NCBI GenBank assembly: GCA_029851415.1
Contig: CM056743.1
Location: forward strand, 21,614,905 to 21,678,904
Length of the DNA: 64,000 nucleotides
DNA from: Eretmocerus hayati
Taxonomy: Eukaryota; Arthropoda; Insecta; Hymenoptera; Aphelinidae
Reading direction: 5' to 3'
Under the pieces are notes generated by a model, which ran no database searches, was not told the DNA's origin, and saw only the letters and a list, made by a program, of their open reading frames with translations. The position numbers and the translations under genes were made by a program. Below, one piece after another: positions 1 to 11,268 of the stretch; within the stretch, counting starts at the first letter, position 1, and each line of letters begins with the position of its first letter.

Positions 1-1790
1 CCGGAGGCGGCTTACCTGCGTATAAAGATTCATCGCCGAGTAAGCGATCATTGGCGTGTGTGGAGAGTGAAATTTGATGACGCGTGGATGCTCTCTCAAG
101 TGAGACATTTAGTAAATGATTTGGGATGATACTGGGTGAGTCATTGAAGAAATTAAAAATGAAATGATGATAGAATAAAATGAAGAATGAGGAATCAATG
201 CGAATATGCGCACAGAATGAATTACGAAGATGAATATATGACTTTGTGCATGGAATGCGGAGTGAATTATGAAATAATCCCGGATAAGTAAATGGTATCG
301 AATGAATGCAAATATGGAAGATGGGATGGAAAATGAGATGGAATGGAAAGAGAGAATGACACGAAATGAAAAATGAAAGGGAATGAAATAAATCGAATGA
401 TGAAAATGGTGATGAAGTATGAGAGTTGCTTTACCTTCCTATTTGGTGACGGATCTGGACGCAACATCTGCACCCGGAGGTGGCTCAACTCCGTCCAAGG
501 ATTCATCACCGAGTAGGCAATTAATGGCGCAAATCAAGAGTAGAATTCGAAGACGAGTGAACAATCTTCCTCGTGAGACATGTGTGAATGATGGGATGAT
601 TTGAAATGAGACTGGATGAGTGAATGATATGGATGAAAGAAAATGAGAGAATGAAATGAGAGATGAAATGGAATGAGATGAAAGAATCGAACAAGATGAG
701 GGATGAATTGGAAAGTGATGAAACGGAGTGAATAATGAAATGAAATCGAATAAGTCATACGATAAGAATGATGATGAAGTGAATGATGATGAGGGCGATT
801 ATTGGCGTGTGCTAAGAGTGAATTTCGAAGATGAATGAATAATTTTGTACATGAGATGTAGAGTGTATGATATGAAATAACGCTGGATGAGTGGATGATA
901 TGATGTTGGAGATGAGATATGGAGGTAATGATATGGAATAATGCTGAATGGGTTAATGATATAAAATGGAAAAATGAGAAAATGGATTGAAAGTCATGAG
1001 AGAATGAAACGGAATGGAACATGAAGTGGAATAAAATGAGTCATATTGGTCACCTCGGTCTCCTATTTGGGAATGAATCTGGACGCAACTCTTGCAGACA
1101 GGGGCGACTTAAGGAGGTTCGATGGTCTTGACGAAGATGTAGAGATCGCGAGACGAAACCTTTTACATAATTATCTTTGAGACAAAAAAATACTCTGTGA
1201 ATTTTCTCAGTATTTTTCACCAGGCGTTTTTTCGAGATCTAAGGTCTTACATTTTTCGAAATAACATGGGGTCTTATGGACGGCGCCACCAAAACAAGCC
1301 TTAGCACCTCATGAGATGTGGAGAAAATTCTCATAAAATATTCAGACGATAGAGAATTCCCTAAAGAACAATAACACCTTTCGGTGATCACAGCTTACCA
1401 CGCATTTTGTGGGAATATGATCGAATTCTTGTCAAAAATAGGTATACTCGCCGTGTATTTTCATGCTGCCGAGCGGCAGGTTAGGTTAGTTTTCGTCTTC
1501 CCCCCTCACCGATCCCTCATGACACCATCGAACCTCCTTAAGTGCGTGCGGAGATTATTCCCAAATGGGCAATCATTGGCTTACATGAAGAGTGTCTTCC
1601 GATGCTGAATGAATGACTTTCTAAGTAAGACATGGAGTGAATCATATGAAAGGATGCAGGATAAGTAGATGGTATAATTCCGTGTATGAAATGTGGAGTG
1701 ATTCATTTGAAATGGTAATGGACGAGTCGGAGATATAAAAAGGAAAGAAATGAGAGAATGAAACGAAATGAAGCACTCTACGGAAAGACA
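1..1790. repeat. Composite satellite: diverged ~130-200 bp module plus GAATGA-type short repeats
   Basis: A recurring module can be aligned by eye at about 1-150, 200-300 (partial), 425-625, 790-910 and 1050-1680 (the last interrupted by an insertion). Its landmarks, in order, are CTGGACGCAAC, a GGAGGTGGCT-like stretch, ATTCATC-CCGAGTA, ATTGGCG, AATTTCGAAGATGAATGA and CTGGATGAGTGAATGATATG. Between modules lie degenerate GAATGAGATGAAATGG-type repeats. The window starts inside a module, so the array continues to the left. Frames here are low-complexity Ser/His/Phe-rich shadows and are not genes. The array fades out near 1775-1790. Confidence 0.75.
1107..1543. mobile_element. 437 bp inverted-repeat element (MITE-like) inserted in the satellite
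   Basis: The ends are a perfect 20-bp terminal inverted repeat, ACTTAAGGAGGTTCGATGGT at the left and its reverse complement at the right. Both sides are flanked by GCG (1104-1106 and 1544-1546), a possible 3-bp target duplication. The satellite module reads continuously across the element: the part left of it matches the start of the module at 436-480, and the part right of it matches the continuation at 495-540. No transposase is encoded, so it is non-autonomous. The superfamily is unknown; a 3-bp duplication would suit a PIF/Harbinger-like element, but that is only inference. Confidence 0.75.
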
Positions 1791-2223
1791 ATTGCAAAAT
1801 GCTTTCTCATCTCCTATTAAATATTTGCAACATTGAAACCTCATCCACCCATCATCATCCCATTTGGACTTGGAACCCATCTCTACGATTTCAATGGAAA
1901 TACATTAGTAACTGAAGTTCCTCTAATTACATTCGAAAAATTATCGAAAGATCAAAATTCAAGAATGAATTGTTTCTCTCAGTTTTTTCAAGAATTTTGT
2001 GAATGGTCATATTTTTGTTTGATAATTTGGAGAAGAAGTTGAATATGCAGAGTTGAAGATTGGCTAAGTGAATCGCTATGGGATTGGGAACAGTCCATGA
2101 AGAATTCATGAAGATCAGCGGAATAGTTCTCGAGATTACGAAAGGAATTCAGAAGTCAGAATCAAGTAAGAGTTGAACTATGAGTTAAAACTTCGCAGGA
2201 TCATAATGAATTGATGGATGTAG

Positions 2224-2430
2224 CTCAAAAAGGACCAGATCCATTGTGTGAGGAGGTTGTGAATCAAACTTCTAAAGAGATTGATGAGAGTGTCTACGAG
2301 TTTTAGAGTGACATAGAAGGGTTGGTGAGGAGAATTTTCCGACGAAAATGGGAGTCATAATCAGAATTCTGTATCAACCAATCTCAATAGAATAATCGAG
2401 AAATACTTGAACAACAATATTTGACAATTT
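2224..2430 (+). repeat. Decayed direct repeat, copy 1 of 2
   Basis: This block aligns by eye, with indels, to 2911-3113. Shared landmarks include GGACCAGATCCATTG versus GGACTAGACCCATTG, then GAGTGACATAGAAGG, then a GTATCAAC-AATCTC stretch, then ACTT-GGCAACA at the end. One frame reads like weak coding (…DPL…, …SDIEG…) but stops interrupt it in both copies. It may be the remains of a duplicated coding or transposon segment. No family is recognised. Confidence 0.5.
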
Positions 2431-2910
2431 ATATTGAGAGTCTCAGATGCTAGGATGTTTGGACCAACATGGTCTAAAAATTGTGTCGAAACCTAAAAAA
2501 AGTAATTATATGTGGAAGGAAGAGTATTGAGATCCATGAAGCTTTCATTACAGTGGGCTCATCACTGAACCATTTTAGATAAACCTCCAGAATTCCAAGA
2601 CGGTTAGTCGAGGGATTCAGGAGAACTCGACTGACTAAGAGAGAACATACGGATATACACAAGATGTAGTAGAAAATGATTCACGGAAAGAGTTTATACA
2701 ATGCAAGTGCAATGATAGGGGTACCAGTTGATAGGTCGCGACGAGCAAAATGAAATGGATGAACTTGCATTGAGGCAGAGCTAGAAGTAAGTGGATGGTC
2801 AAAAAGAAGAGACTCGTGAATTTTTTAGGCCGGGGAGAGGGAATTGAAACCCAAATCCAAGTTTAAACAATTTATAGATCTAAAATAAATCGGAAGATCA
2901 TGCTTCAGAG

Positions 2911-3113
2911 GGACTAGACCCATTGTCGGGGGAGCTCGAGCAATGCCTAAAATTTCTAAACGGTTCGGTCGAAGTGCTCACGATATTTTGAGTGACATAG
3001 AAGGAGAAATGGAGAAATGTTCAGCAAAAAATGAGAACACTGATCAGGATTAGGTATCAACTAATCTCTCCAGAGTGATCGAAAATTACTTAGGCAACAG
3101 CAGAGTTGTTAAA
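2911..3113 (+). repeat. Decayed direct repeat, copy 2 of 2
   Basis: This is the second copy of the block at 2224-2430, about 690 bp downstream in the same orientation. It runs up to the outer edge of the foldback element that starts at about 3110, so the foldback may have inserted at or truncated this copy. Both copies lack an open frame. The 1791-2910 stretch around them shows no gene that I can support. Confidence 0.5.
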
Positions 3114-3990
3114 ATCCACTGCAAGTGCAATATACATACGTGTAATATACGTGCATTTGTGCATTCGTGCATTCGTGCATCGAGCTTTCTGCTCCGGAGG
3201 GTTAAGTCTTCTGCATGTTTACTTTTTGGAAATTGAGTTTTTCCGAGTGAAAAACAAATCTCACCAAGATTATGATACGTAGGAAAGTTAGATAAGTGTG
3301 ACCAGCAACCCAAAATGATCAAATTTGGAGGCCAGAGTAATTAAAACTGTTGATAATGGGGTGATTTCTATCGGAATTTAAAACACCCAAATCAACACTT
3401 GCATCCTCAGTTAATTGACAAAGTCTTTAAAATATTTTGGGGCGTAAAGAATCAGTCACCTTATTTATTATGCTGAGATCGTAGGTTTTTACCTGTGAAA
3501 GGCCAAGTTTCAATCAGTGAACAATCTAACTATGCCATTCGGAGTAACTCAGTGTTTACGTAGTGTTTGTTGACTGTAAATCAAGCTTTCATGATAGAAA
3601 GTAATTGACTTTGAGTAGTGACTGATAAAAGGATTGGTTAATGGACTTTCGATCACCAGAACGTGATGAAAATTCGGCCAAAATCTGTAGTTCACTACCA
3701 TCAACCGGGGAGGAAAGCACGTGTCTTGATTTCACAGGAATACCTCATTTCAACAGCTTGATCATCACTTTGGCCTCCCTTGTTCATCTTTTTGGGTTGT
3801 AAGCCACAGTTATCCAACTTTCCGTGAGTCATGATCTCGAGATTACTTACTTTCCGTTCGGAAAAACTCAACTTTCAAAAAGTAAACATACAGACGACCT
3901 AACCTTCCAAAGCAGAAAACTCGATGCACGAATGCACGAATGCACAAATGCACGTGTATTGCACGTACGTGTAATGCATAGAGGGTCAGA
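3110..3990. mobile_element. Foldback element with ~220 bp inverted arms and terminal GTGCATTC repeats
   Basis: The left arm (about 3110-3335) and right arm (about 3768-3985) are reverse complements at roughly three-quarters identity by eye. Each arm holds, from outside in: an ACGTGT/ACGTAC segment, three to four tandem copies of an ATGCACGA octamer, an AAAACTCGATGCACG stretch, a TTTACTTTTTG-AA block, and an inner stretch ending near AGGCCA. The central ~430 bp is unique. The frames in the arms (reading MHECTNAR-type peptides) are translations of the octamer repeat and are not genes. Confidence 0.65.
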
Positions 3991-5185
3991 AATGAGGCGG
4001 GAATTTTCGCGAGTGAGGTGGTAGATGTACGTAGAATGAGATGGTAGTGGAAGTTTGCATGACAATACATAATAAGTTCTAAATTGAGAGCAGTTGAGTT
4101 TTAAGCCTCATCAATGTCCCACAGTCAGAGTGCTCACTCGTCCGAAAAACTCTGTAAAGTCTGGCAGCTCAGGGAATTTGATCTGGGTCTCTGAAAAGTT
4201 TGGAATCTCAGGGAATCGGGATGATTTTAGGAAAAAAGTCTGGAATTCATATGCTGACGGTCGATATAGTGTATCATCAGGATTAAAGTTAGGAACGATA
4301 TTATTCATTTCATCTGAGTTATTTTTCTTTAATAGAATATTTTTGGATTTGCTTTCTTGATCTGCTTTGATTGACTATAACCGAACGAGCTTGGCGAGCG
4401 AGTAACTCCATGTATTTCCATTGGCTCATGTTGAGCAGTCGTCGGGTATCAGTGGCATAGTGAGTGGTACAATCTCCAAATGTGTTAGAGGGGTGTCATT
4501 ATGCATTTTCATAAAAAACTACCCCTTAAAAATGATGCTGCATTCATAGCCATGAGCGAAATGCAATCTCACAGCAATATCTCGTTTTGAGGATTGCATC
4601 GCCCAAGCGGGTATGGGAACCAAGATGGGGTATTAATTTATGATTCTCATTGTACTTCCCGTGTGAAATTTCGAATTTGAGCTCACTTCCTTCCTTACAA
4701 GTCAAGTTTTTATTGTCATCTCGGAGAACTGTCGTGATTTTCCATAGTCCACTTTGATTCGGCGGATAAAAACTCGATTCAGTCCTACAATTCACTTATT
4801 TTAAAGAGTAGAATCATCCTCATGTATTGGTAATTATTGGAGAAAACATTGACATTTTTACATCTTCAATGAGCTTTTGTACATTATGGCCGAGCGAGCT
4901 CGCGAGCGAGGCAGTTCTGCTAGTTTCTTTTTAAGGCGATGCGGTCACCGTGCAACCCGGAAATTATATCTTATTTGGATGTAAATCAAAAAATTTTCAC
5001 GAAACGAAGTTGGAGACGATTTGTCCATTACGTATATTATCATTTGAACTGTGGTGGACGACTCATTCTTTGTCACCAATCACAAGACTATCACTAATAA
5101 ACGAGAATAACTTGCCCGCGGGTACTTTCTAACCTACAAATTGGCACATTTTCGTTCACAAAACTCTCAAAATCTAGTCTGATTT
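3991..5185. other. No gene recognised
   Basis: This is AT-rich sequence without a credible coding frame. Two short GAGCGAG-rich palindromic patches are present (about 4385-4402 and 4884-4905, containing GAGCTCGCGAGCGAG). They resemble the CGAGCGAAGCGAGGG core of the hairpin at 5270-5389 and may be fragments of the same palindromic repeat family. Confidence 0.4.
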
Positions 5186-5454
5186 GGGCGAAACGAAGAG
5201 TTATCCAGGCCAAGTTAGATGATAATAAAGCCTGGATAACTCGTCGTTTAGCCCATAATGGAATAGTACATTATTGCCCTGGGCGCGTACGCCCAGTCCG
5301 GGCGCTAGGACAGTTTATTTCCCGAGCGAAGCGAGGGAAATAAGTCCTCCGCGCCCGAAATGGGCCTGCGAGCACAGGGCAATAATAATTTTTCATCATG
5401 GGAACCCTAAAACCGCATTTGAATGCGGCCTTTTTAGGTTAGAATGATGAAAAA
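5186..5454. repeat. Cluster of three stacked hairpins
   Basis: There are three adjacent inverted repeats. (a) 5186-5254: arms with GAGTTATCCAGGC and GCCTGGATAACTC, loop about 19 nt. (b) 5270-5389: outer arms ATTATTGCCCTG / CAGGGCAATAAT enclosing GC-rich inner stems, including GGGCGCGTACGCCC and TTTATTTCCCGAGCGAAG. (c) 5388-5454: outer arms TTTTTCATCAT / ATGATGAAAAA enclosing CCGCATTTGAATGCGG. The GC-rich core stands out from the AT-rich surroundings. It may be a fragment of a palindromic transposon family. No coding frame is present. Confidence 0.7.
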
Positions 5455-6689
5455 GATTTTGAGAGTGCACACAATCTTTCGATAGCTAGTGTCCTATCTT
5501 GAGTGACTCTGTACAAGTCCGAACTTAACTAATCACAAAAAATTCATCAAAGATTGTGGGATTATTTTGAATTGACCTACCTAATGGGTTGCTCTAATTT
5601 GATCTGATGAAGATCAATTGAGATGCAGTGACTTTTCATACAATTATCTTCATTTCGGCAGCAGACTCAATTGTGATAGCCAAATCAATTTTTTGACGAA
5701 AAAATTCTGCTTTGTGATAGAATAAATTAGACATCATCTTCAGTCATTTTTACATGAACAAATATGATCATTCATACGAATCTTCACACCGAACAAAACC
5801 GTCTATTAGATGTAGCTTTTTACAAACTCATACGTCGGACTCTAATACCCAGGAAGCTATATATGAGTGTAATTTAAAACTTTCTTATGCCTTTTCTTTT
5901 ACTGAATTCACGTCTAACACAAGTGAACAATTGCTTCATTCAAAAAATCGTATATGTACGAGAGGGAAACATTTCCCTCGCATAATTTATGGATGACCCC
6001 TAAAACGAGGTCATTTCTCAAAGGCCTGAACAATCACTCCGTATCAACCTTATAAGCAAAGGAATTTTGAATAAGAGACTCTTTCTATACAGTCATAGCT
6101 AAATTCCAATCTAAATCCTCCTATCTATGAGCTGATCCCTAGCACAGTCAATCTATCCTCCAAACTCAAACCCCTCTTTTTTGACGTCCAACGACGATGA
6201 TTCTATGCGTGATGTTGTCGATTGATCTTGTATATTAGCCGGACGTTTTAAGTAGCGCATTCCATTCCGGATAACAGCCGAGATAATAATGATGGCTTTT
6301 GGGACGCCACGCCGCTGAGATGATGTAAGCAGAGGCGTTATAATCAGCGACGAAATATTTGTCGCGCCATTCGCGAGTGACTGTGTAGAGATAGATTATG
6401 TAGAACCAACTAAATAGAGCGAGCTTCTTGACCAAATTGCATCGGAATGAATCATCATTCTCCCACGATTGTCATCGATAATCGTTTGTCAAGTGATTTT
6501 TTACGATATTGCATTGATTCTCCAGTGGATACTGTTGTATATTTGCAAATACTTGAGTCTTGATAAATTCGCGATGATTCTCGATCATCAATAAGGGAAA
6601 ATCTGAAAAAATTCTAATATTATCCTACAATTATCTGAAATCCAGTTGCCAAAACGAATAGACTCGAGATACGTGATTTTGATACGCTA
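5455..6689. other. No gene recognised
   Basis: This stretch of over 1.2 kb is AT-rich and non-repetitive as far as I can see. The open frames (5754-5996 plus strand, 6235-6435 minus strand) have no recognisable family, no splice context and ordinary chance lengths. Confidence 0.4.
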
Positions 6690-7010
6690 GGCGTAAAAGT
6701 GTACTTTGCGTACAGTTTGACGACTTTTACTCACAGTTTATCAAAAAATATAGCTCGATACATAGTACTAAGACCAATTTTCGCATCCTCTTGATGATTC
6801 CGACCCTTGCCTGCGGCTCGGGACGAAGATTCACTCGGATGCGAAATATTAGTACATTTTACACTGATTTTATGAGTTTCTGAGCAATTGGTTTTCGGCA
6901 TGCATGAGCAGCAGGCGAAGGTCAAGATAGTATGGAAGCGGGGAACCTCGCGAATGATAGACGAATACTATTTTTTCAATTTTCTAAGCATCCAAACATC
7001 GAAAAATTGC
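6690..7010. repeat. One unit of the CCTGCGGCTCGGG palindromic repeat family
   Basis: This block contains GCCTGCGGCTCGGGACGAAG, CACTCGGATGCGAAAT, GGTTTTCGGCATG and GGAAGCGGGGAACCTCGCGAATGATAG, ending near CATCCAAACATCGAAAAATTGC. The same landmarks in the same style recur at 47221-48026 (GCCTGCGGCTCGGGCC, GGAAGCGGGGAACTTC, CACCCAAACATCGGGAAATTGC). It is therefore a dispersed repeat of the same family. The frames at 6731-6925 and 6888-7226 are shadows of it. Confidence 0.65.
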
Positions 7011-9621
7011 AAAAAAAAAGTGTTCACACCATTTTTTGTAATGTGCGTATTACGTATCGGTCATGGCTACAAAAATTTAATAACGTATTCTATTGAAAAA
7101 AATTCTCCATGTACCAAGACAGCGAGCATTGAAGAGTATTCAGCAAAATTTTTTCGTACAGGGTTGCCACTGAGATTGGCGCAGTTGGATTTTTTACAGA
7201 AATTATCATTAGTGCTGCTCTCCTAAATAAGTTTAATTTTCCATACATGGTCCATTTTCACATTTGGCCAATTGCAATAGGACAAGATTGGAAAGGTGAG
7301 AACTTGGAAGCTCGAATATTACCACTACTGCAGATGCATCGGGGTACGTTTGACTTCATTTGTACTTTATTTTACAAATTTATCAAAAAATTTTCGAATG
7401 ATAAGAGATGTGATCGAATTCACCTAAATCATAAGCCTATGAATCGTAAGTTAGCTTTGACGTGAGGACTCGAGATCTAGATAAAGATTGAATCTAATTC
7501 ATGAACTGTCAAAGTAGAAGACATATTAGTTCTTATTTTTTACAAAATCGAAGATCACATGGCTCTTTTTATTTCAAAAATTTCTGAGTTCCACTATTTT
7601 TTGAAGCGCAGCGTTAGGACATAGGAATGATCTTCAAACCTTGTCCAAGTCCAAAATATCTCGGTCGCATGGTATAAGCCTAAAAAAAGTCTGAATTTGT
7701 CCAAAGGATACTTTTTGATGGTTACATGTTATTTGGATATTTTCACAAGGAGACAGAAATTTAATTACATCACAGACAAATTAGAGAAATAGCTCACGGA
7801 TAAATTAAAATTTGGAATGACATTTTTTATTATTCCAAGAATTTTTTTTATATGAAGAGTTTTTTTTATCAAAATTTCTTTTCATATCAAATAGTAAGGA
7901 TCATCCAAGTTATTATGACTGCATAAAAAACATCGATTTGAAATTTCACGAGTGCACAAAGAGTCAATAAGCTCAATTTTCAACGACGAATTCCGAAATT
8001 CCCTATATACGATGGTTCAAATTTTTGAGCAAGCCGATCTCCCCCGGATTGGAACGTTAAAATTGAATCGCGTGCTCGGACAATCAAGGTTATAGTACTG
8101 TATTTCTATGGTCAATTAAACTAATTCCCTTTTAAAAGCTCGTTACGATAATGTGTCGTAGCGTTGCGGAAAAAGTCTCCGCAATAAGTATACTTACTTC
8201 GTGGGTATACATTATTATGCACATGAGTGGTATATATAAAACATTCTGAGCTGCCTGTTAAAGGCAGCAGCCATTAAAGCCAAATTTGTGGGCGCTGCAA
8301 TTAATTAGACGTTCAAGAGTTGAGAACTCGTACAGAGTAGTGAAACCATTGCGAAATTCAACAAGGAGATAGAGGAACATAACAAGCTTGACTCCAAACA
8401 CCAAGACTTGAATTATACCTATATTAGGTATGTTTATGTGAATATAAGTTCTGAGGTACTCCGGTACGTGTGTACGTGCGACCACAAAAAGCAGTTGAAT
8501 TTTGATGGAATGAATCTCAATTCATCTCTCTGCAAACCTTCTTTCTAAATATGATGATTGTAAGTGCATTCACTTTATGAAATCGTAAAACAAAGATACT
8601 CATAATTTCAAAAGGATTCAGTAATTTCATGAGGAGTGAGTTCCATAAAATTCGGAAGGATGGATTTTTTGATTTTTGTTTTTTTACCTAATTTTTACTG
8701 AATTGGGGCTTAGGTGTACCTGCTGAGCTTATCAATTTTGCCAAGGATTTTCTTCACTTGGTAGATTGAAACACGGTAAAATGGGTTGTTTGGATCAACC
8801 AAATGTGACTTGGACACATTTCATAAAATCTACTCTGATAAATTTTTTTACTCATTCTGATTGTAAACCTGATTTATTTACTTTGATCATGGTTCTACCT
8901 AATAAGTAAAATCTGTTTAAATTACCTCGTGAGTTACCTCGCGAGTTACTCTTCCAAATTATGAAAAACTTACCGTTTCAGGTACGCCTAAAGATATTCT
9001 ATAGTAGGATCTAATCCTTTTGCATATAAATCTCTTTTTGCAAAACAATAGCGTATAAAATACATAAGCTGGTGTAAAAGTTAGCGCCTCGTTTATCCAA
9101 AACCGTTATATCGGCCTAAGGGCAAATCCTTATTTTGTTATGAATACATGTATAAAATACTTATGTATGGAAGTGTAAGGAATATACCGTAGTAAGAGTA
9201 GCTCGTGCCCGAGTAAACGAGCTATACAGTGATCTTACCGGTCATCTCGGGTCAACCACTTTGCTTGCCCTCTTTTCTTGGACCGTTTTCTCTACGTATA
9301 ATCGTTAAATCGAACGAGCTTGACTTTTGTATGGAGCGTGTTATATGTATGGATTCACCTTGTCGAAGGATTAAGGAAGTAGATGCCAATTTTTCCTGTA
9401 GACAATGTCTAAATTACATTACCTGTGAATATTTAGCTACCATAGTTTCGAATTTTTTTTTTTTTCTATACTTTGTTCGAAAAATCGTATACTGTCTTGC
9501 AAAAATCATCGATAACTTATTTTGGATCATTTATACCCATAACGTGATCCAAGAACATTTACTCTTTCAGTTCCGTTGAAAAGAAGACGATATTTAACTA
9601 GCGATAAAAGCATGAAATTAA
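7011..9621. other. No gene recognised
   Basis: I find no coding frame with family signal, no RNA gene and no clear repeat across this 2.6 kb AT-rich stretch. The 116-codon frame at 9229-9579 contains a T-homopolymer and no recognisable domain, and is probably chance. Confidence 0.4.
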
Positions 9622-9913
9622 CAGTCCCCGACAAAATTTAGTGGACAGTATGAAAAAATTTGCCGATCAGCGAATCAGCAGGCATCATGTCGAGGATTTA
9701 TGATGCTGAATGATGCACCGCATTGGATTTCCGAGCACCTCACCTTCACTCATGAGGAGCGGCGGTTACAAAGATTCGCGTATGGTGAAACTGCAGGAGG
9801 TACGTTGTATGTACGAGTACCTGAATTTTCGATTAGACAAAATTGAGTGGAAACGCACTGAATAGCCTATGGAAACCTGAATAAACCATCCATCCATTCG
9901 TCCAGGACTCTCT

Positions 9914-10348
9914 ATGAACGAGGCAGTCGAGGAATTACTAATATTCATCAATCCATTATTTGGATTTTGCGGGAACTCGTCATACCTACGTGACGAAAAG
10001 ACCAGAAATGGCATTCACCAGATTTCTCTTGAATTCGATTGCAAAAAATGGATCTCGCTGGATTGCAATGGGGAGGCTCAGAATAAAAAAAATGGCGAAG
10101 AAGCAGTCCCGGTAATCCATTCATATCGCTGTATCGTCAAGATTTTGTATCAAAAGTGTCCCAAAATCGCCAGTAAAAGAACACGGAGGAGAGAAAAAAC
10201 TAGGAAGAAAGGACTCAACCTCACAGGAGCTGGAAGTAATCTAATCGAATCAAAATTATCAGTTGTGAGTACTCATGGAGTTACTTCAACTTGGGTTCAA
10301 AAATCTCGAGTGAAAATTCTGGGAAGGTGGGTACAAGCATCACCTTAG
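9914..10348 (+). CDS. 144-codon open frame in the left palindrome arm, unknown function
   Basis: The frame starts at ATG 9914 and runs 144 codons. Its middle is basic (KRTRRREKTRKKG). I recognise no domain. The same frame exists on the minus strand of the right arm (10536-10973) and differs mainly by one inserted codon (KKWIS versus KKWINS). The indel between the arms is therefore a multiple of three. That is compatible with selection on a protein but also with chance, because the arms are very young. The opposite strand of each arm also has an 82-codon frame. It may be no more than a remnant of the parent transposase or pure chance. Confidence 0.25.
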   Translation: MNEAVEELLIFINPLFGFCGNSSYLRDEKTRNGIHQISLEFDCKKWISLDCNGEAQNKKNGEEAVPVIHSYRCIVKILYQKCPKIASKRTRRREKTRKKGLNLTGAGSNLIESKLSVVSTHGVTSTWVQKSRVKILGRWVQASP

Positions 10349-10535
10349 ATGAAGGGCAGGAGGATGCAGCGCAATACGTCAGCGTAGATGATCAAAAGGA
10401 TTCCAAATCTTCTGGAATTGATGAGCATGTGCTCTGAGATGAGATTTTGAATCACATTGCAGCCAATTTTTAAAGATTTGGGATCCATTCGATCATCTAC
10501 GCTGACGTATTGCGCTGCATCCTCCTGCCCTTCAT

Positions 10536-10973
10536 CTAAGGTGATGCTTGTACCCACCTTCCCAGAATTTTCACTCGAGATTTTTGAACCCAAGTTGAAG
10601 TAACTCCATGAGTACTCACAACTGATAATTTTGATTCGATTAGATTACTTCCAGCTCCTGTGAGGTTGAGTCCTTTCTTCCTAGTTTTTTCTCTCCTCCG
10701 TGTTCTTTTACTGGCGATTTTGGGACACTTTTGATACAAAATCTTGACGATACAGCGATATGAATGGATTACCGGGACTGCTTCTTCGCCATTTTTTTTA
10801 TTCTGAGCCTCCCCATTGCAATCCAGCGAATTGATCCATTTTTTGCAATCGAATTCAAGAGAAATCTGGTGAATGCCATTTCTGGTCTTTTCGTCACGTA
10901 GGTATGACGAGTTCCCGCAAAATCCAAATAATGGATTGATGAATATTAGTAATTCCTCGACTGCCTCGTTCAT
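10536..10973 (-). CDS. 145-codon open frame in the right palindrome arm, twin of 9914-10348
   Basis: This is the mirror copy of the 9914-10348 frame, starting at ATG 10973 and one codon longer. Transcription across the palindrome from either side would read one sense and one antisense copy, making a long double-stranded hairpin RNA. No homologous family is recognised. The confidence reflects doubt that a protein is made. Confidence 0.25.
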   Translation of the reverse strand: MNEAVEELLIFINPLFGFCGNSSYLRDEKTRNGIHQISLEFDCKKWINSLDCNGEAQNKKNGEEAVPVIHSYRCIVKILYQKCPKIASKRTRRREKTRKKGLNLTGAGSNLIESKLSVVSTHGVTSTWVQKSRVKILGRWVQASP

Positions 10974-11268
10974 AGAGAGTCCTGGACGAATGGATGGATG
11001 GTTTATTCAGGTTTCCATAGGCTATTCAGTCCGTTTCCACTCAATTTTGTCTAATCGAAAATTCAGGTACTCGTACATACAACGTACCTCCTGCAGTTTC
11101 ACCATACGCGAATCTTTGTAACCGCCGCTCCTCATGAGTGAAGGTGAGGTGCTCGGAAATCCAATGCGGTGCATCATTCAGCATCATAAATCCTCAACAT
11201 AAGGCCTGCTGATTCGCTGATCGGCAAATGTTTTCACACTGTCCACTAAATTTTGTCGGGGACTGTAA

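Larger units (their letters stand above)
9622..11265. mobile_element. 1.64 kb near-perfect palindromic transposable element
   Basis: The left arm (9622-10393, 772 bp) and right arm (10491-11265, 775 bp) are reverse complements at very high identity by eye, around a 97-bp spacer (10394-10490). The ends are CAGTCCCCGACAAAATTTAG and its complement. Both ends are flanked by TAA (9619-9621 and 11266-11268), consistent with a 3-bp target duplication. Near-identity of the arms implies a recent origin or gene conversion. Each arm carries the same ~145-codon frame, listed separately. No DDE transposase is seen, so the element is probably mobilised in trans. The superfamily is unassigned. Confidence 0.85.

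Noticed and set aside
534..1022. 162-codon His/Ser/Phe-rich minus-strand frame
   Set aside because: It is a translation of the GAATGA-type satellite, with strongly biased composition and no domain.
9229..9579. 116-codon frame as a small membrane protein
   Set aside because: Its hydrophobic segment is encoded by a T-homopolymer and AT-rich DNA; no homologous family or gene signals.
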